Shown here one piece after another: positions 25,049-34,805 of a stretch of 45,416 bases of DNA (position 1 is the first letter of the stretch; each line of letters starts with the position of its first letter). Source of the stretch: a bacterium (lineage in GTDB: Bacteria; Gemmatimonadota; Gemmatimonadetes; Gemmatimonadales; Gemmatimonadaceae). The position numbers and the translations under genes are program-made. The notes under the pieces are model-generated. The model saw only the letters and a program-made list of their open reading frames with translations, ran no database searches and was not told where the DNA came from. The DNA lies in assembly GCA_027484025.1 (NCBI GenBank), contig JAIXTI010000211.1, positions 1 to 45,416 of the forward strand. The letters run 5' to 3'.

Positions 25049-25837
25049 ATGCTCCTCACGCAGCCCTCCGTCTCACAATTGGCCGCCATCGCCGCCGTGT
25101 CGGCGATCGGCGGCGCCGTCAATTCCATCGCCGGCGGAGGCACGCTGCTCACCTTCCCGGCTTTGCTTGGCCTCGGTGTCACGCCCGTGTCGGCGAACGC
25201 CACGAGCACCGTTGCGCTGTGGCCCGGTTCGCTCGCGAGCATGCTGGGGTATCGACGCGAGTTGGAAGGATCGGAGCGCTGGGCCATCAAGCTCGCCATT
25301 CCGAGTCTCCTCGGCGGCCTCACCGGCGCCGGCCTGCTCATGGCCACGAGTGACGACCAGTTCCGCGCCATCGTGCCGTGGCTCGTCTTCGGTGCGACCC
25401 TGCTCTTCGCGTTTCAGGCGCGGTTCATGAAATGGCTCCGGCACTACGTGACCGAAGTGCCGCACGGACCAGCGCCCATTGAACCCACGCGCGGCATGAT
25501 CATCGCCCAGTACTTCGTCGCGATCTATGGCGGCTACTTCGGCGCTGGCGCCGGCATCGTCATGCTGGCGACGTTCGGCCTCATGGGGATGACGAACATT
25601 CACCGCATGAACGGCCTCAAGAATTTCAACGGCATCTGCTTCAACGGTATCGCCGCCATCACCTTTGCGCTCAAGGGGCTCGTCAACTGGCCCATTGCGC
25701 TCGTCATGGCAATCGGCTCGAGTGCTGGCGGTTACGCGATGTCCGGGTTGGCGCAGAAGGTGCCACAGGCGTGGGTTCGCGGCGCTGTCTCCCTTATCGG
25801 AATCGGCAGCGCCGTTTGGCTCTTCCTGTCGCGGTAA
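25049..25837 (+). CDS. TSUP-family membrane transporter (TauE/SafE-like)
   Basis: 262 residues. The start at 25049 begins MLLTQPSVSQLAAIAAVSAIGG. The two-fold repeated architecture of TSUP proteins is visible: GGAVNSIAGGGTLLTFPALL with PVSANATST in the first half, and YGGYFGAGAGIVMLA with MNGLKNFNG in the second half. About seven to eight membrane helices are expected. Relatives export or import sulfite, sulfoacetate or other sulfur- or carbon-containing anions; specificity here is unknown. It is convergent with the di-cupredoxin gene, with only seven bases between the stop codons. Confidence 0.88.
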   Translation: MLLTQPSVSQLAAIAAVSAIGGAVNSIAGGGTLLTFPALLGLGVTPVSANATSTVALWPGSLASMLGYRRELEGSERWAIKLAIPSLLGGLTGAGLLMATSDDQFRAIVPWLVFGATLLFAFQARFMKWLRHYVTEVPHGPAPIEPTRGMIIAQYFVAIYGGYFGAGAGIVMLATFGLMGMTNIHRMNGLKNFNGICFNGIAAITFALKGLVNWPIALVMAIGSSAGGYAMSGLAQKVPQAWVRGAVSLIGIGSAVWLFLSR

Positions 25838-25844
25838 CCCGGAG

Positions 25845-26738
25845 CTACTTGACGGAGATCTGTTTGATCATGCCATGCGCCAAGTGTGGCTTGCCGTCCT
25901 TGGCATCGGGGTCGAAACAGATGAACGCGTATTCGCCGGCGGGTACCGTGACGGTAAGGTAAACGGTGTCGCCCGGGAGAATGTCGGTAATGCCACCCAT
26001 CGGCATGCCCGGCGGCGCACCAGCCGGCTTCTCTGCGAACGCCGCCATGTCTGCCGGCGTCTTGCCCGGCGCCAGCTTGGCGAAGAAAAACTCGTGCGGC
26101 TGCGGTCCGGCGTTCGTCACGGCAATGACATGCTTGCCCGGTGACAGCGGCTTCGAGAAGACAAAGTCGTAGTCCTTGAGCGTGAGCGTCACGTCGGCCT
26201 TGGGCGGCGCGGCCGGCGCCGTGGTCGACGGCGTCACCTGCACGTCCTTGAGCATCCCCTTCATGACGTGTGGCACGCCGTCCGGGGAAGGGATGACACA
26301 GAACGCCACGTAGCTGCCAGCCGCCAGGGTGCTCGTGAACTCGGTGACGCCAGCCGACGCGTTGGGGCCGCCCACCGGGCGCATCCACTTCGGCGGCGGA
26401 CCGCCAGCCTTCAACCACGCAATCACGTCCTTGGAGCTGCGCCCGGCCTCCACCTTCACCAGATAGACATGGTGAAGCTCCTTGCCCTTGTTGGACAGGC
26501 GCATGGTCGTGAGGCCGGCGGGAATGCTCGTCGGCATATCGAACGCGTAATCGGTCGTGACGATGTTCACGACGTTCGCGGCGGCGACGATCGCGCGCGA
26601 TGGGGCCACGACACGCGGCGAGGGCTTCGCCGCCGCCTGGGCGTCGGCACTGCTCGCTCCAAGTACAAGACTGCCGGCTACCATCGCGCGAAGCATCAAA
26701 GCGCGGGACGGCGCGATACGACGTACAGAAAGAGTCAT
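25845..26738 (-). CDS. Exported protein with two cupredoxin domains
   Basis: 297 residues with a signal peptide (MVAGSLVLGASSADAQ). The ATG at 26738 is preceded by GGAGGAAG, a strong ribosome-binding site. Two homologous halves follow, joined by a Thr/Ala/Pro linker around residues 168-180. Each half holds a potential type-1 copper ligand set: His89 or 90, Cys147, His157, Met162 in the first (ELHHVYL, FCVIP, PHVMKGM) and His215, Cys274, His285, Met290 in the second (PHEFFFA, FICFD, PHLAHGM). It may carry electrons or store copper in the periplasm. Whether both sites are occupied is not known. It is separated from the fucosidase start-end pair by about 120 bases and is probably its own transcript. 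Confidence 0.75.
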   Translation of the reverse strand: MTLSVRRIAPSRALMLRAMVAGSLVLGASSADAQAAAKPSPRVVAPSRAIVAAANVVNIVTTDYAFDMPTSIPAGLTTMRLSNKGKELHHVYLVKVEAGRSSKDVIAWLKAGGPPPKWMRPVGGPNASAGVTEFTSTLAAGSYVAFCVIPSPDGVPHVMKGMLKDVQVTPSTTAPAAPPKADVTLTLKDYDFVFSKPLSPGKHVIAVTNAGPQPHEFFFAKLAPGKTPADMAAFAEKPAGAPPGMPMGGITDILPGDTVYLTVTVPAGEYAFICFDPDAKDGKPHLAHGMIKQISVK

Positions 26739-26857
26739 GACTTCCTCCAGGGTGGTGAGTCGAACAGAGCCGCGATACGACAACAGGAATCTCCCGGATT
26801 CAATGCGCCTGTCGAGTGAAACAAACTTCAGAGTGCTCAGCCAGTGAGGCAGCTGCG

Positions 26858-28243
26858 CTACCCGGCGTAGGCGCGTACGGTCACCACGGGGGGACCATCG
26901 AGCCCGACCGTTTCGACGTACAGCTGCGATACGGTCGTGGGAGGAATCCGCCGCAGCTGCATATAGCCGATCGTCGACCCCGACGCCAGCACGGGACCAT
27001 CGCTGCGCTCGGCGCGCACCTCCCACGAAGTCACCTGTTGGCCAGTCTCAATACGCTCAGCGAGCTCTAGCACGGTGACGGCGCTCCCCGGACGCACCGG
27101 TATGCGATGAACCGAGCGACGCGCATCGACCGCCTTGCCAACTGCCGTAGCGTCCGCGAGCCGCTGCGCACGCATGCCGGTGAGCGCAGCGCGCAGCCCG
27201 CGCAACCGTTCCACATCGGTCTCGTGAAAGAGTCCGTCGCGCGTCGGCGGGACGTTCAACAGCAGTTTCGAGTTGCGCCCTACACTCGTGAAGTACAGCT
27301 GCAGGAGATTCTCCACCGAGCGGACTTTTTCGTCTTCCGCGGTATGATGGAACCAGCCAGGACGAATGGACACGTCGGTTTCCCCGGGACGCCACACGTC
27401 GCCATCAGCATGACCTTCCTGCAGCGCCGTAATGACATCATCACCACTGGCGCCAATGTACGGCACCGCCGACGAGCGAATCGTGCTCCAGCAGCGTTCA
27501 CCGGCCACTCCGCGCTCGTTCCCAATCCAGCGCACATCCGGCCCCGCGTCGGAGAAGATCACGGCATTCGGCTGCAGCTTGCGCACAAGTGCCCACGTGC
27601 GCGGCCAATCGTACACTTGCCGCTTTCCATTGGGCCCTTCGCCGTTGGCGCCGTCGAACCACACTTCGTTGAGCTCACCATATTGCGTGAACAGCTCGGT
27701 GAGTTGCGCGATGTACACGTCGTTGTAGCGCGGAGAGTCACCGTACGCCGGATGATTCCGGTCCCACGGCGAACAATAGAGTCCCACGCGTAGTCCCTCG
27801 GCCCGACAGGCATCGGCAAATTCACGCACGACGTCACCCTTGCCGTTGCGCCACGGACTCGACGCCACCGAATGCGTCGTGGTCATGGTGGGCCACAGGC
27901 AGAAACCGTCGTGGTGTTTTGCAGTGAGGATCATGGCCTTTGCGCCCGCGTCGCGCGCCGCACGTGCCCATTGCCGCGCATCGAGCCGCAGCGGATTGAA
28001 GAGCGACGGCGACTCCGTCCCGTCACCCCATTCGCGATCGGTGAAGGTGTTCATGCCGAAGTGCACGAACAGTGCGAGTTCGTCACGCTGCCAGCGCAAC
28101 TGCGCACGCGTCGGACGTGGGCGCGCGTATCTGGACAGCGCCGGCATCGCGGACAGCGCGAGTGGCGCCGTAAGCGCGCCGACCGTCCCGCTTCCGAGTA
28201 ACGTCAGGAACTCACGTCGGGTGAATGGCACAAACGGCGGCAT
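26858..28243 (-). CDS. GH29-type alpha-L-fucosidase (Tat-exported)
   Basis: 461 residues. The N-terminus is a twin-arginine signal (TRREFLTLLGSG). The GH29 domain starts with WQRDELALFVHFGMNTF, continues with KAMILTAKHHDGFCLW and GLYCSPWDR, and has the catalytic nucleophile Asp197 in NEVWFDGANG. The NSKLLLNVPP motif typical of family GH29 is near residue 318. A C-terminal beta-rich region of about 100 residues follows. The enzyme removes alpha-L-fucose from glycans after folding in the cytoplasm and Tat export. There are no sugar transporters or other glycosidases next to it, so its glycan source is unclear. Confidence 0.88.
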   Translation of the reverse strand: MPPFVPFTRREFLTLLGSGTVGALTAPLALSAMPALSRYARPRPTRAQLRWQRDELALFVHFGMNTFTDREWGDGTESPSLFNPLRLDARQWARAARDAGAKAMILTAKHHDGFCLWPTMTTTHSVASSPWRNGKGDVVREFADACRAEGLRVGLYCSPWDRNHPAYGDSPRYNDVYIAQLTELFTQYGELNEVWFDGANGEGPNGKRQVYDWPRTWALVRKLQPNAVIFSDAGPDVRWIGNERGVAGERCWSTIRSSAVPYIGASGDDVITALQEGHADGDVWRPGETDVSIRPGWFHHTAEDEKVRSVENLLQLYFTSVGRNSKLLLNVPPTRDGLFHETDVERLRGLRAALTGMRAQRLADATAVGKAVDARRSVHRIPVRPGSAVTVLELAERIETGQQVTSWEVRAERSDGPVLASGSTIGYMQLRRIPPTTVSQLYVETVGLDGPPVVTVRAYAG

Positions 28244-28340
28244 TGCAGCGTGTCAGAGGGGAATCGAGGAGCTCACCATCGCCCAAATCTGTCACCCGTG
28301 CTCGCGGCGTGCACCTCTGCGCGGCGCGAGCCCCCAGCGC

Positions 28341-29015
28341 CTACGCGGCGAGACTTGGCAGCTGCAGCACGAAGTACGGATTCCCAGGCGCGCGCTGTTC
28401 CAGGGCGAGTCGGCCACCGACCTCATCCACCATTTGGCGGATCTGCTGCAACCCCTGCTCATTGGACGCGGAGACACGAGACACCGGTGGCAGATACGAG
28501 GGGGCGTCCACTTTCCCCACCTCGATGATCGTCCACGTCCGCCGGCCGTCGCTGCGAGTCACATCGCCGAGGCCATCGTACGCCCGCATCGTCACGATCC
28601 CACCGTCCATGCCGTCTCGAACGGTAAGCGCCAGCTGTACGAGCACCTGCTCCAATCGATCCGGAGCCAGCAAGGGCCGCCCCGCCGAGGCGTTGAGCAC
28701 GTCGAGCGAAATGGCCTCGCCCAGCAGTGGCGAAAGCGACTCGTCCAAGCGGGACAGGACGGCACCGACCTCCGCCGCGGATGTCCCCAGTGGCTGAGGC
28801 GGTGCGTCGGCGGTAGCGCCCTGGCCCTCGTCGACCATCGTCCCGACGCGTGGGGACGGCGCGCTCCCGAGGGGGCGCGTCCGCGTCCGGCGAAGCAGGA
28901 GGAATGCGCCAAGCACCGCGCCAGCGACGAGCGCCGCCACAACGGGCGACACGAGCGATACTGGCGGATCGACCTCCCAAACGCGGAATACGGCGACGGG
29001 CATTGGACCGAGCAT
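28341..29015 (-). CDS. Membrane-anchored protein with degenerate histidine-kinase-like ATPase domain
   Basis: 224 residues. The ATG at 29015 gives MLGPMPVAVF, followed by one membrane helix (VVAALVAGAVLGAFLLLRR). The cytoplasmic part resembles a kinase catalytic core without its essentials. RLEQVLVQLALTVRDGMDGG aligns with the N-box of HATPase domains (LEQVLxNLxxNARDAM), but the Asn is missing, and there is no DxGxGM loop. The final part, GLQQIRQMVDEVGGRLALE, resembles the end of HATPase domains. There is no H-box with a phosphorylatable His. It may be a pseudo-kinase adaptor or a relic. The comparison is by eye, so the family call is moderate. Confidence 0.5.
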   Translation of the reverse strand: MLGPMPVAVFRVWEVDPPVSLVSPVVAALVAGAVLGAFLLLRRTRTRPLGSAPSPRVGTMVDEGQGATADAPPQPLGTSAAEVGAVLSRLDESLSPLLGEAISLDVLNASAGRPLLAPDRLEQVLVQLALTVRDGMDGGIVTMRAYDGLGDVTRSDGRRTWTIIEVGKVDAPSYLPPVSRVSASNEQGLQQIRQMVDEVGGRLALEQRAPGNPYFVLQLPSLAA

Positions 29016-29203
29016 GGTAACAAGTCTCGGATTTTTGTGTCCGCCGTTGAAGAGGGGGGCGTATGGGATCTTGGCCGTACTTGAGTCGTGGAGGGACGTG
29101 TTGGTTCGGGGTGGCGATCCCGTGAACGCGGCGGCGAGGTGGTCCCTGACGTACCTTACCCAATCTCCGGCGCACCCGTTCTTTCCATTGAGGCAGCATT
29201 CCG

Positions 29204-29512
29204 ATGTCCGACATGCAAACCGCGACTGCCGAGCATCGCTCGTGGCAGTGGGAGTTGGTCCTGCAGTACGAAGACGGCTCACTGCCGGCCTCCGCCTGGC
29301 ATGAGGCGACCCTGACCGTGGTGACGCAGTGGTACGCGCGGAACCTTCCCGAAGCGCAAGCCAAGGCGAGGTACGAGCAGTACTACCATCGCAACCGTCG
29401 GCGGCTTACCAACCGTCTCAGCGGCGCCAGCGTCGACACGGCCGGCCTGGAAGCGCTCGACGCCATTTGGGAGTCGTTGCTCGTCCGCGCGCTCGGCGCC
29501 AAGGCACCGTAA
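29204..29512 (+). CDS. Hypothetical small protein
   Basis: 102 residues, starting MSDMQTATAEHRSW. No family recognised. Composition is mixed, with several Trp and Tyr (WQWELVLQYEDGS, WYARNL, YEQYYHRNRRRL), few hydrophobic stretches and no signal, so it is probably a soluble cytosolic protein. GAGG stands about 11 bases before the ATG. Codon use is like the neighbours, with G/C at most third positions. The stop codon begins a triplicated 12-bp unit and is followed by a strong terminator. Confidence 0.65.
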   Translation: MSDMQTATAEHRSWQWELVLQYEDGSLPASAWHEATLTVVTQWYARNLPEAQAKARYEQYYHRNRRRLTNRLSGASVDTAGLEALDAIWESLLVRALGAKAP

Positions 29513-29545
29513 CGCGCCATATAACGCGCGATGTAACGCGCGTTG
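29510..29545. repeat. Three tandem 12-bp units beginning at the stop codon
   Basis: TAACGCGCCATA, TAACGCGCGATG and TAACGCGCGTTG follow one another without gaps. The first TAA is the stop of the small hypothetical gene, and each later unit keeps a TAA in the same frame, giving three in-frame stops. The last unit runs into the terminator stem. Confidence 0.8.
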
Positions 29546-29598
29546 CAAAGCACAAACGGTCAGGGCGTGATGAATACGCCCTGACCGTTTGTGTTTGC
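29545..29598. terminator. Strong bidirectional terminator between convergent genes
   Basis: An 18-bp perfect stem (29551-29568 with 29576-29593, starting CACAAACGGTCAGGGCGT) has a seven-base loop. After one bulged G it is extended by GCAAA/TTTGC. It sits between the end of the small hypothetical gene and the end of gyrA, which converge here. Confidence 0.85.
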
Positions 29599-29607
29599 CG
29601 TCCGTGC

Positions 29608-32067
29608 TTACTCCTCGGGGTTGGCGACGAACGCGACCGAGGTCAGGCTTCCCGGCCAATCTGCTGGGCGCGTGGCTTTGATGTTTCGCCCCACCACTGG
29701 CAGCTCGTCGAGGTCGACGGCCACCGTCGTACCGGCTCCGGTGATGAACGACGCCGACTGCTCCGCCGCGACCGCCACCAAACCCACGACGGCGCCAGTC
29801 CGCTCGGCGGGCGCCACCAGCTGCACGCCCTGCCCCCCGCGCCCTTGCAGCGGCATCGATTCAACGGCAACCCGCTTGAGATAGCCGCCGCTGGTGCCGA
29901 CGCAGATTTCGTCTTGCGGCCCCACCACTGCCAGCGCCACGACGCGATCGTTGTCCTTGAGCGTCATGCCACGCACGCCGCCCGCATCGCGCCCCATGTC
30001 GCGGACCTCCGACTCGTGGAAGCGGATGATCTGTCCCAACGCGGTCGCCAGACACAGCTCGTCCTGCCCGGTCGTGAGTGCGGCGCCGATGAGGCGGTCG
30101 CCCTTGTCGAGCCGGATGGCTTTGATGCCCGCCAGGCGCGCGTTCTTGAATTCCTTGATGGCGGTGCGCTTCACCTGGCCAGTCGCGGTGACCATGGTGA
30201 CGAACAGCGGATGCGCAAAATCGCGCACGATGGAACCGAGCACGGGTGTGCCCTGCCGTGGCCATTCCACCAGCTCCTTGAGCAGCGTACCGCGGCCGCT
30301 GCGTGCCGCCGGCGGGAGTTCGCTGCCGAAGATCGTGTACGCCTGCCCGTCCTGCGACAACACGAACATCGATTCCGTCTGACGCAGTCGCCCCTTCACC
30401 ATCGGCAACTCGTCGAGCGGCACGGCGCGCTCGGCGGCTTCGGCGCGGCGCGCACGGCCTGAAGGCAACGGCGCCTGCAGCACCCGTGCACCGTACGTGA
30501 CGACACCCACGACTTCGGCGTCGGCGACGGTTTCCGCGACTTCGGCCGCGGCTTCCGCGGTCACGATTTCCGTCCGACGCGCATCGCCGAACCGATCGAC
30601 GATCTGCGTGACTTCTTCGGCGAGCGCCGCCATGCGCATGGGCTGCGATGCGAGCAGGGCGACGAGCTCCTTGATTCGCGCCTTGAGTTCGCGCGCTTCG
30701 TTCTTGAGCGCGGTGACCTCGAGGCCAGTGAGGCGCGCCAATCGCAACGCGAGAATCGCGTCGGCCTGCAGCTCGGAGAGGGAGTACTCCTTGCGCAGGC
30801 GGGCGTGCGCCTGCTCACCGTCCTTGGCCGTCTTGATGAGCTGCACCACGCGATCGATGTCGTTGACCGCAATGAGCAACCCCTCGACGATGTGCAGTCG
30901 CGCTTCGGCTTTCCCCTTCTCGAACTCCGTGCGCTTGACGAGCACATCGTGCCGGTGCGCAATGAAGTGATCGATGAGCGCACGCAGGCCGAGTTCTCGC
31001 GGCACCAGGCGCCCGTGTTCCGGCACCAGCGTCAGGTTGATGACGCCGAACGTGACCTCGAGGCCGGTGAGCTTGAAGAGGCGCGCGAGCAGCTTCTTGG
31101 GCTCCGCGTCGCGCTTGAGCTCGATGACCATGCGCAGCCCTTCGCGATCGGATTCGTCGCGCAGTGCGCTGATGCCCACCAGCTTCTCTTCCTTCACCAG
31201 GTCCGCGATCTGCTCGATGATGCGCGCCTTGTTCGCCTGATACGGCAACTCGGTGACGACCAGCTGCGTGCGCGACGACCCGGGCTTGGCCTCGAGTACG
31301 ACGCGGGCGCGATTGATGAGACGCCCGCGACCCGTTTCCATGTACTGCTTGATCGCATCCTTCCCCACGATCAGTCCCGCGGTCGGGAAGTCGGGCCCCT
31401 TCACGATCTTGCGCAACTCGGCGAGGTCCACCGTCGGCTCTTCGATGACCCGAATGATCGCCTTGCCGATCTCCCGCAGGTTATGCGGTGGCATGTTCGT
31501 CGCCATACCCACCGCGATGCCACTCACCCCGTTGACGAGCAGGTTGGGGATGGCCGCTGGGAGCACCGACGGTTCTTCGAGACGATCGTCGTAATTGGGG
31601 ACGAACGCGACGGTGTTCTGATCGATGCCCTCGAGCAGTGCGACGCCGGGAGCGGCCATGCGCGCTTCGGTGTACCGATACGCTGCCGCGGGGTCGCCGT
31701 CGATGCTGCCGAAGTTGCCCTGTCCCTCGATGAGCGGATAGCGCAGCGAAAAATCCTGCACCATGCGAACGAGTGCATCGTATACGCTGCTGTCGCCATG
31801 CGGGTGGTACTTGCCGAGCACGTCGCCGACAACGGTGGCGGCTTTCTTGAACGGACGCCCCGGCGCGAGGCCGAGTTCGTTCATCGCGTACAGAATGCGA
31901 CGATTGACGGGCTTGAGGCCATCGCGTACGTCGGGCAACGCACGCGACGTGATCACGCTCATCGAATAGTTGATGAACGAATCCCGCATTTCGTCAGTGA
32001 CCTCACGTGGCATGACGCGTTCGCGTCGCGGCGTGGGGATCGAGGCAGATTTGGTGCGCGGAGGCAT
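29608..32067 (-). CDS. gyrA: Type IIA topoisomerase subunit A (GyrA-type)
   Basis: 819 residues. The breakage-reunion domain begins with [23 protein letters not shown]. The catalytic tyrosine is Tyr132 in [11 protein letters not shown]. The quinolone-binding region is [15 protein letters not shown]; residues equivalent to E. coli Ser83 and Asp87 are Ser93 and Asp97, that is, wild type. The helical arm contains [21 protein letters not shown]. The C-terminal beta-pinwheel is present, with [12 protein letters not shown] and GGYLKRV, but a canonical GyrA box (QRRGGKG) is not obvious; the nearest is QGRGGQG in the last blade. That leaves some possibility that it is a ParC-like paralogue. No gyrB or parE is adjacent. 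ATG at 32067 chosen; 32013 is possible. Confidence 0.8.
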   Translation of the reverse strand: MPPRTKSASIPTPRRERVMPREVTDEMRDSFINYSMSVITSRALPDVRDGLKPVNRRILYAMNELGLAPGRPFKKAATVVGDVLGKYHPHGDSSVYDALVRMVQDFSLRYPLIEGQGNFGSIDGDPAAAYRYTEARMAAPGVALLEGIDQNTVAFVPNYDDRLEEPSVLPAAIPNLLVNGVSGIAVGMATNMPPHNLREIGKAIIRVIEEPTVDLAELRKIVKGPDFPTAGLIVGKDAIKQYMETGRGRLINRARVVLEAKPGSSRTQLVVTELPYQANKARIIEQIADLVKEEKLVGISALRDESDREGLRMVIELKRDAEPKKLLARLFKLTGLEVTFGVINLTLVPEHGRLVPRELGLRALIDHFIAHRHDVLVKRTEFEKGKAEARLHIVEGLLIAVNDIDRVVQLIKTAKDGEQAHARLRKEYSLSELQADAILALRLARLTGLEVTALKNEARELKARIKELVALLASQPMRMAALAEEVTQIVDRFGDARRTEIVTAEAAAEVAETVADAEVVGVVTYGARVLQAPLPSGRARRAEAAERAVPLDELPMVKGRLRQTESMFVLSQDGQAYTIFGSELPPAARSGRGTLLKELVEWPRQGTPVLGSIVRDFAHPLFVTMVTATGQVKRTAIKEFKNARLAGIKAIRLDKGDRLIGAALTTGQDELCLATALGQIIRFHESEVRDMGRDAGGVRGMTLKDNDRVVALAVVGPQDEICVGTSGGYLKRVAVESMPLQGRGGQGVQLVAPAERTGAVVGLVAVAAEQSASFITGAGTTVAVDLDELPVVGRNIKATRPADWPGSLTSVAFVANPEE

Positions 32068-32249
32068 TGAACCGAAGCAGAAGGGGTGGGGCCGCACGCC
32101 GGGACATCGCGGCAGCCGCGTGGTTCAATCAATAATCAGGCGGGGGGACAAAGGGCACCGCCAGCGCCAACGAGCCCTTCCGGTACCCTGTTGTTCGCCC
32201 GCCTTTCGTCGCAGCTGTCATCGTGTCGTCATCTTCCGGGTGCATATTC

Positions 32250-32268
32250 CCCTCGACTATAACGAGGG
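32250..32268 (+). promoter_or_regulatory. Candidate promoter of the TonB-type receptor
   Basis: CCCTCG and CGAGGG (6-bp arms) surround ACTATAA, so a TATAAC -10-like element lies in the loop of a small inverted repeat. The expected transcript start is about 10-25 bases ahead of the GTG start codons at 32280 and 32292. No clear -35 is visible. Confidence 0.35.
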
Positions 32269-32291
32269 CCGGAGATTCAGTGGAGATTCAC

Positions 32292-34733
32292 GTGAGACGC
32301 CGTGGTGCGCCTATGGTGGCGCTGGTGCTGCTACTGGCGATCGCGCTTGCCGGCGCGACGCCCGCGAGCGCCCGTGCCCAGGGCTCCGGGAGCGTCACGC
32401 TCTCTGGGCGGGTAACCGACGCGCCCTCGGGCATACCTATTCCGTATCTGACCGTCGAGCTACGCCGGCTGAAGGACACCAGTTTTGTCGCCGGCCGGCT
32501 TACCGATTCGGCCGGCGCCTTCATCTTCACCAGTCTCGCCAAGGGCGAGTACCAGCTCGACGTGCGGCGCATTGGCTATGCGCCACTGCGTCGCGCGGTC
32601 TTCGTTGGCGAGCTCAGTCGCTTTCTCGACCTGGGGGTGCTGAAGATGGACCCGGTGGCCCCGGCGCTCGACAAGGTTACCGTGACGGCCACTCGCGACG
32701 AGGTGGCCAACGCCATGGACCGGAAGAGCTACACCTTGGCTGACAACATTGCCCAAAGCGGCGGCTCCGTGTTGCAGGCCATGGCCTCACTCCCTGGTGT
32801 CACCGTCGGGCAAGATGGCAAGCTGCAGCTCCGCGGCAGCGACAAGGTGGCCGTGCTCATCGACGGCAAACAGTCGGCACTCACGGGCGTAGCGTCGCAG
32901 GCCGGCCTCGAAAATCTGCCGGCATCGGCGATCGCGCGTATCGAGATCATCACCAACCCCGGCGCGAAGTTCGACGCCAATGCCAGCGCGGGCATCATCA
33001 ATCTGGTGCTCAAGCAGGAGAGCCAAGACGGGTTCAACGGGTCGGTGGGATTCACGGGCGGCGCCGGTTCGCTCTGGTCGCGTCGCGACAACCTACCCGA
33101 CGTACGCGCCCAGCGGCTCTTTACGCCCAAGCTCAACCCGTCAGTGGCGTTGAACTATCGTCGAGGCGGCACGAACAGCTTCCTGCGCGCGGATTGGCTG
33201 CACTCGCCCACCATGAACAAGAACGAGTTCGCCACGCGGACGTACACCGACGGCACCGTGATTACCCAGCAGGTGCTGCGCAACCGGCGCACCGACTACG
33301 CCACGTTGAACGGCGGCGTCGATCACACGTTCGATGCGCGGAACACGCTCAGTTTCTCGGGGCTGCTCAATCGCGAAAAGATTCTCGACGATGGTGACAA
33401 TCCGTACTTCAGAGGTGGGCTCACGAACCGCTACCGGCTGTGGCAGTTCCTCGAAGACGAGGTCAAGTACACTGCCTTCGCCTCGACCGTATACACGCAC
33501 CGCTTTCTGCAGCCGGGGCATACGCTCACCGTTACCGGCAACTACTCGTTCCACCGCGAAGACGAGCGGTACTTCTTTACCAATACGTTGCCGTCCTTCA
33601 CCGGCAAGGACGCATTCAAGCTGCTCTCCGACGAACACATTGGCGACCTGAACGTCGATTACGTCCGCCCGCTGGCGCAGGGACGCCTCGAGCTGGGTTT
33701 CAAGGGACGCTATCGCTCGATTCCCGTCAACATGCAGTTCTTCCCCGGCCAACAGTCACCCATAGACAGTGGTGCCGGAGGAGCGGCCACGTATCGGGAG
33801 AAGATTCCGGCGGCGTATGCCACGTACGTATTCGAGGGACCAACGATCGAGTTGGAAAGTGGACTGCGTGTTGAACAGGTGTTGCTCGATTACGACGTGA
33901 ACCCCAATCACAACACGTACAAAAGCGACGGCTATCGCTACTTCCAGCCGTTCCCCACCATGCGACTCGCGTGGAAACCGGCGGCCAATCACAAGCTGTC
34001 GTTGTTCTTCAACCGGCGCGTGGACCGACCCAACGAAGTCGACATCCGCATCTTCCCCAAGTACGACGAGCCCGAGCTCATCAAGGTGGGGAATCCCGCG
34101 CTGCGGCCGCAGTTCACCACTTCGGTCGATCTGGGATACCGCACCTCGTGGACAAAGGGCAGTCTGTACGCGGCCGGGTATCGGCGTATCGTCGACGCCA
34201 CCATCACGCGCATCGCCACGCAGGCGCCGGGCAGCCCCATTCTGTACAACGTGTTTCAGAATGCCGGACGCAGCTGGATCACGGGTTCGGAACTGGTGTG
34301 GCAGCAGACAGTCTCGCGCAGTCTCACGCTCAGCACGAACGCCAACGTCTACCGCACGACCATCGGCGCGTTCTCGGTATTGAACCGCTATCCGGTGCCG
34401 GTCACCTACACGGCCGAGAAGGAGTCGCTCATCTCCGGCAATTTCAAGGTCAACGCGAACGTACTTCTGCCCGGGCGCGTCGACGCGCGCGTGTCGAGCA
34501 TCTACCTCGCACCAGATCTCTTCCCGCAGGGGCGCATCGGAGCGCGCTACGCGCTGGATGTCGGACTCCGGAAGGGGGTGCAGCAGGGGCGCGGTGAAGT
34601 CGTCCTCAACGCAACCGACCTGCTCAATACCAACCAGGTACGACGTACGCTCAACGGTACCGACTTTCGCTACGTGAGCACCGACTTTCTCGAAACGCAG
34701 GTCGTCCGCGTCGGCTACACGCGAAAGTTCTGA
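32292..34733 (+). CDS. TonB-dependent-receptor-like outer-membrane barrel (OMP_b-brl_3 type)
   Basis: 813 residues. GTG at 32292 is chosen because GGAG lies seven bases upstream and it gives a signal peptide (VALVLLLAIALAGATPASARAQ); GTG 32280 and ATG 32313 are alternatives. A carboxypeptidase-regulatory-like domain follows (VTLSGRVTDAPSG to about residue 110). The plug domain has GSVLQAMASLPGVTV, LQLRGSDKVAVLIDGK and IEIITNPGAKFDA, and then comes a large barrel ending in VVRVGYTRKF with a terminal Phe. This layout is that of the outer-membrane beta-barrel family frequent in Bacteroidota and Gemmatimonadota. No TonB box was identified. The ligand is unknown, and no SusD-like partner is present. 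Confidence 0.85.
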   Translation: MRRRGAPMVALVLLLAIALAGATPASARAQGSGSVTLSGRVTDAPSGIPIPYLTVELRRLKDTSFVAGRLTDSAGAFIFTSLAKGEYQLDVRRIGYAPLRRAVFVGELSRFLDLGVLKMDPVAPALDKVTVTATRDEVANAMDRKSYTLADNIAQSGGSVLQAMASLPGVTVGQDGKLQLRGSDKVAVLIDGKQSALTGVASQAGLENLPASAIARIEIITNPGAKFDANASAGIINLVLKQESQDGFNGSVGFTGGAGSLWSRRDNLPDVRAQRLFTPKLNPSVALNYRRGGTNSFLRADWLHSPTMNKNEFATRTYTDGTVITQQVLRNRRTDYATLNGGVDHTFDARNTLSFSGLLNREKILDDGDNPYFRGGLTNRYRLWQFLEDEVKYTAFASTVYTHRFLQPGHTLTVTGNYSFHREDERYFFTNTLPSFTGKDAFKLLSDEHIGDLNVDYVRPLAQGRLELGFKGRYRSIPVNMQFFPGQQSPIDSGAGGAATYREKIPAAYATYVFEGPTIELESGLRVEQVLLDYDVNPNHNTYKSDGYRYFQPFPTMRLAWKPAANHKLSLFFNRRVDRPNEVDIRIFPKYDEPELIKVGNPALRPQFTTSVDLGYRTSWTKGSLYAAGYRRIVDATITRIATQAPGSPILYNVFQNAGRSWITGSELVWQQTVSRSLTLSTNANVYRTTIGAFSVLNRYPVPVTYTAEKESLISGNFKVNANVLLPGRVDARVSSIYLAPDLFPQGRIGARYALDVGLRKGVQQGRGEVVLNATDLLNTNQVRRTLNGTDFRYVSTDFLETQVVRVGYTRKF

Positions 34734-34805
34734 CGCATCGGGCGCGCGATTGCGCTATCGTGCAGAAGCGTCTTGCTACGAAGAGTCCTCTGCGAGGAAC
34801 AGACA

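Noticed and set aside
29608-32067. Quinolone-resistance mutation in the topoisomerase
   Set aside because: The positions equivalent to E. coli GyrA Ser83 and Asp87 are Ser and Asp, the susceptible residues.
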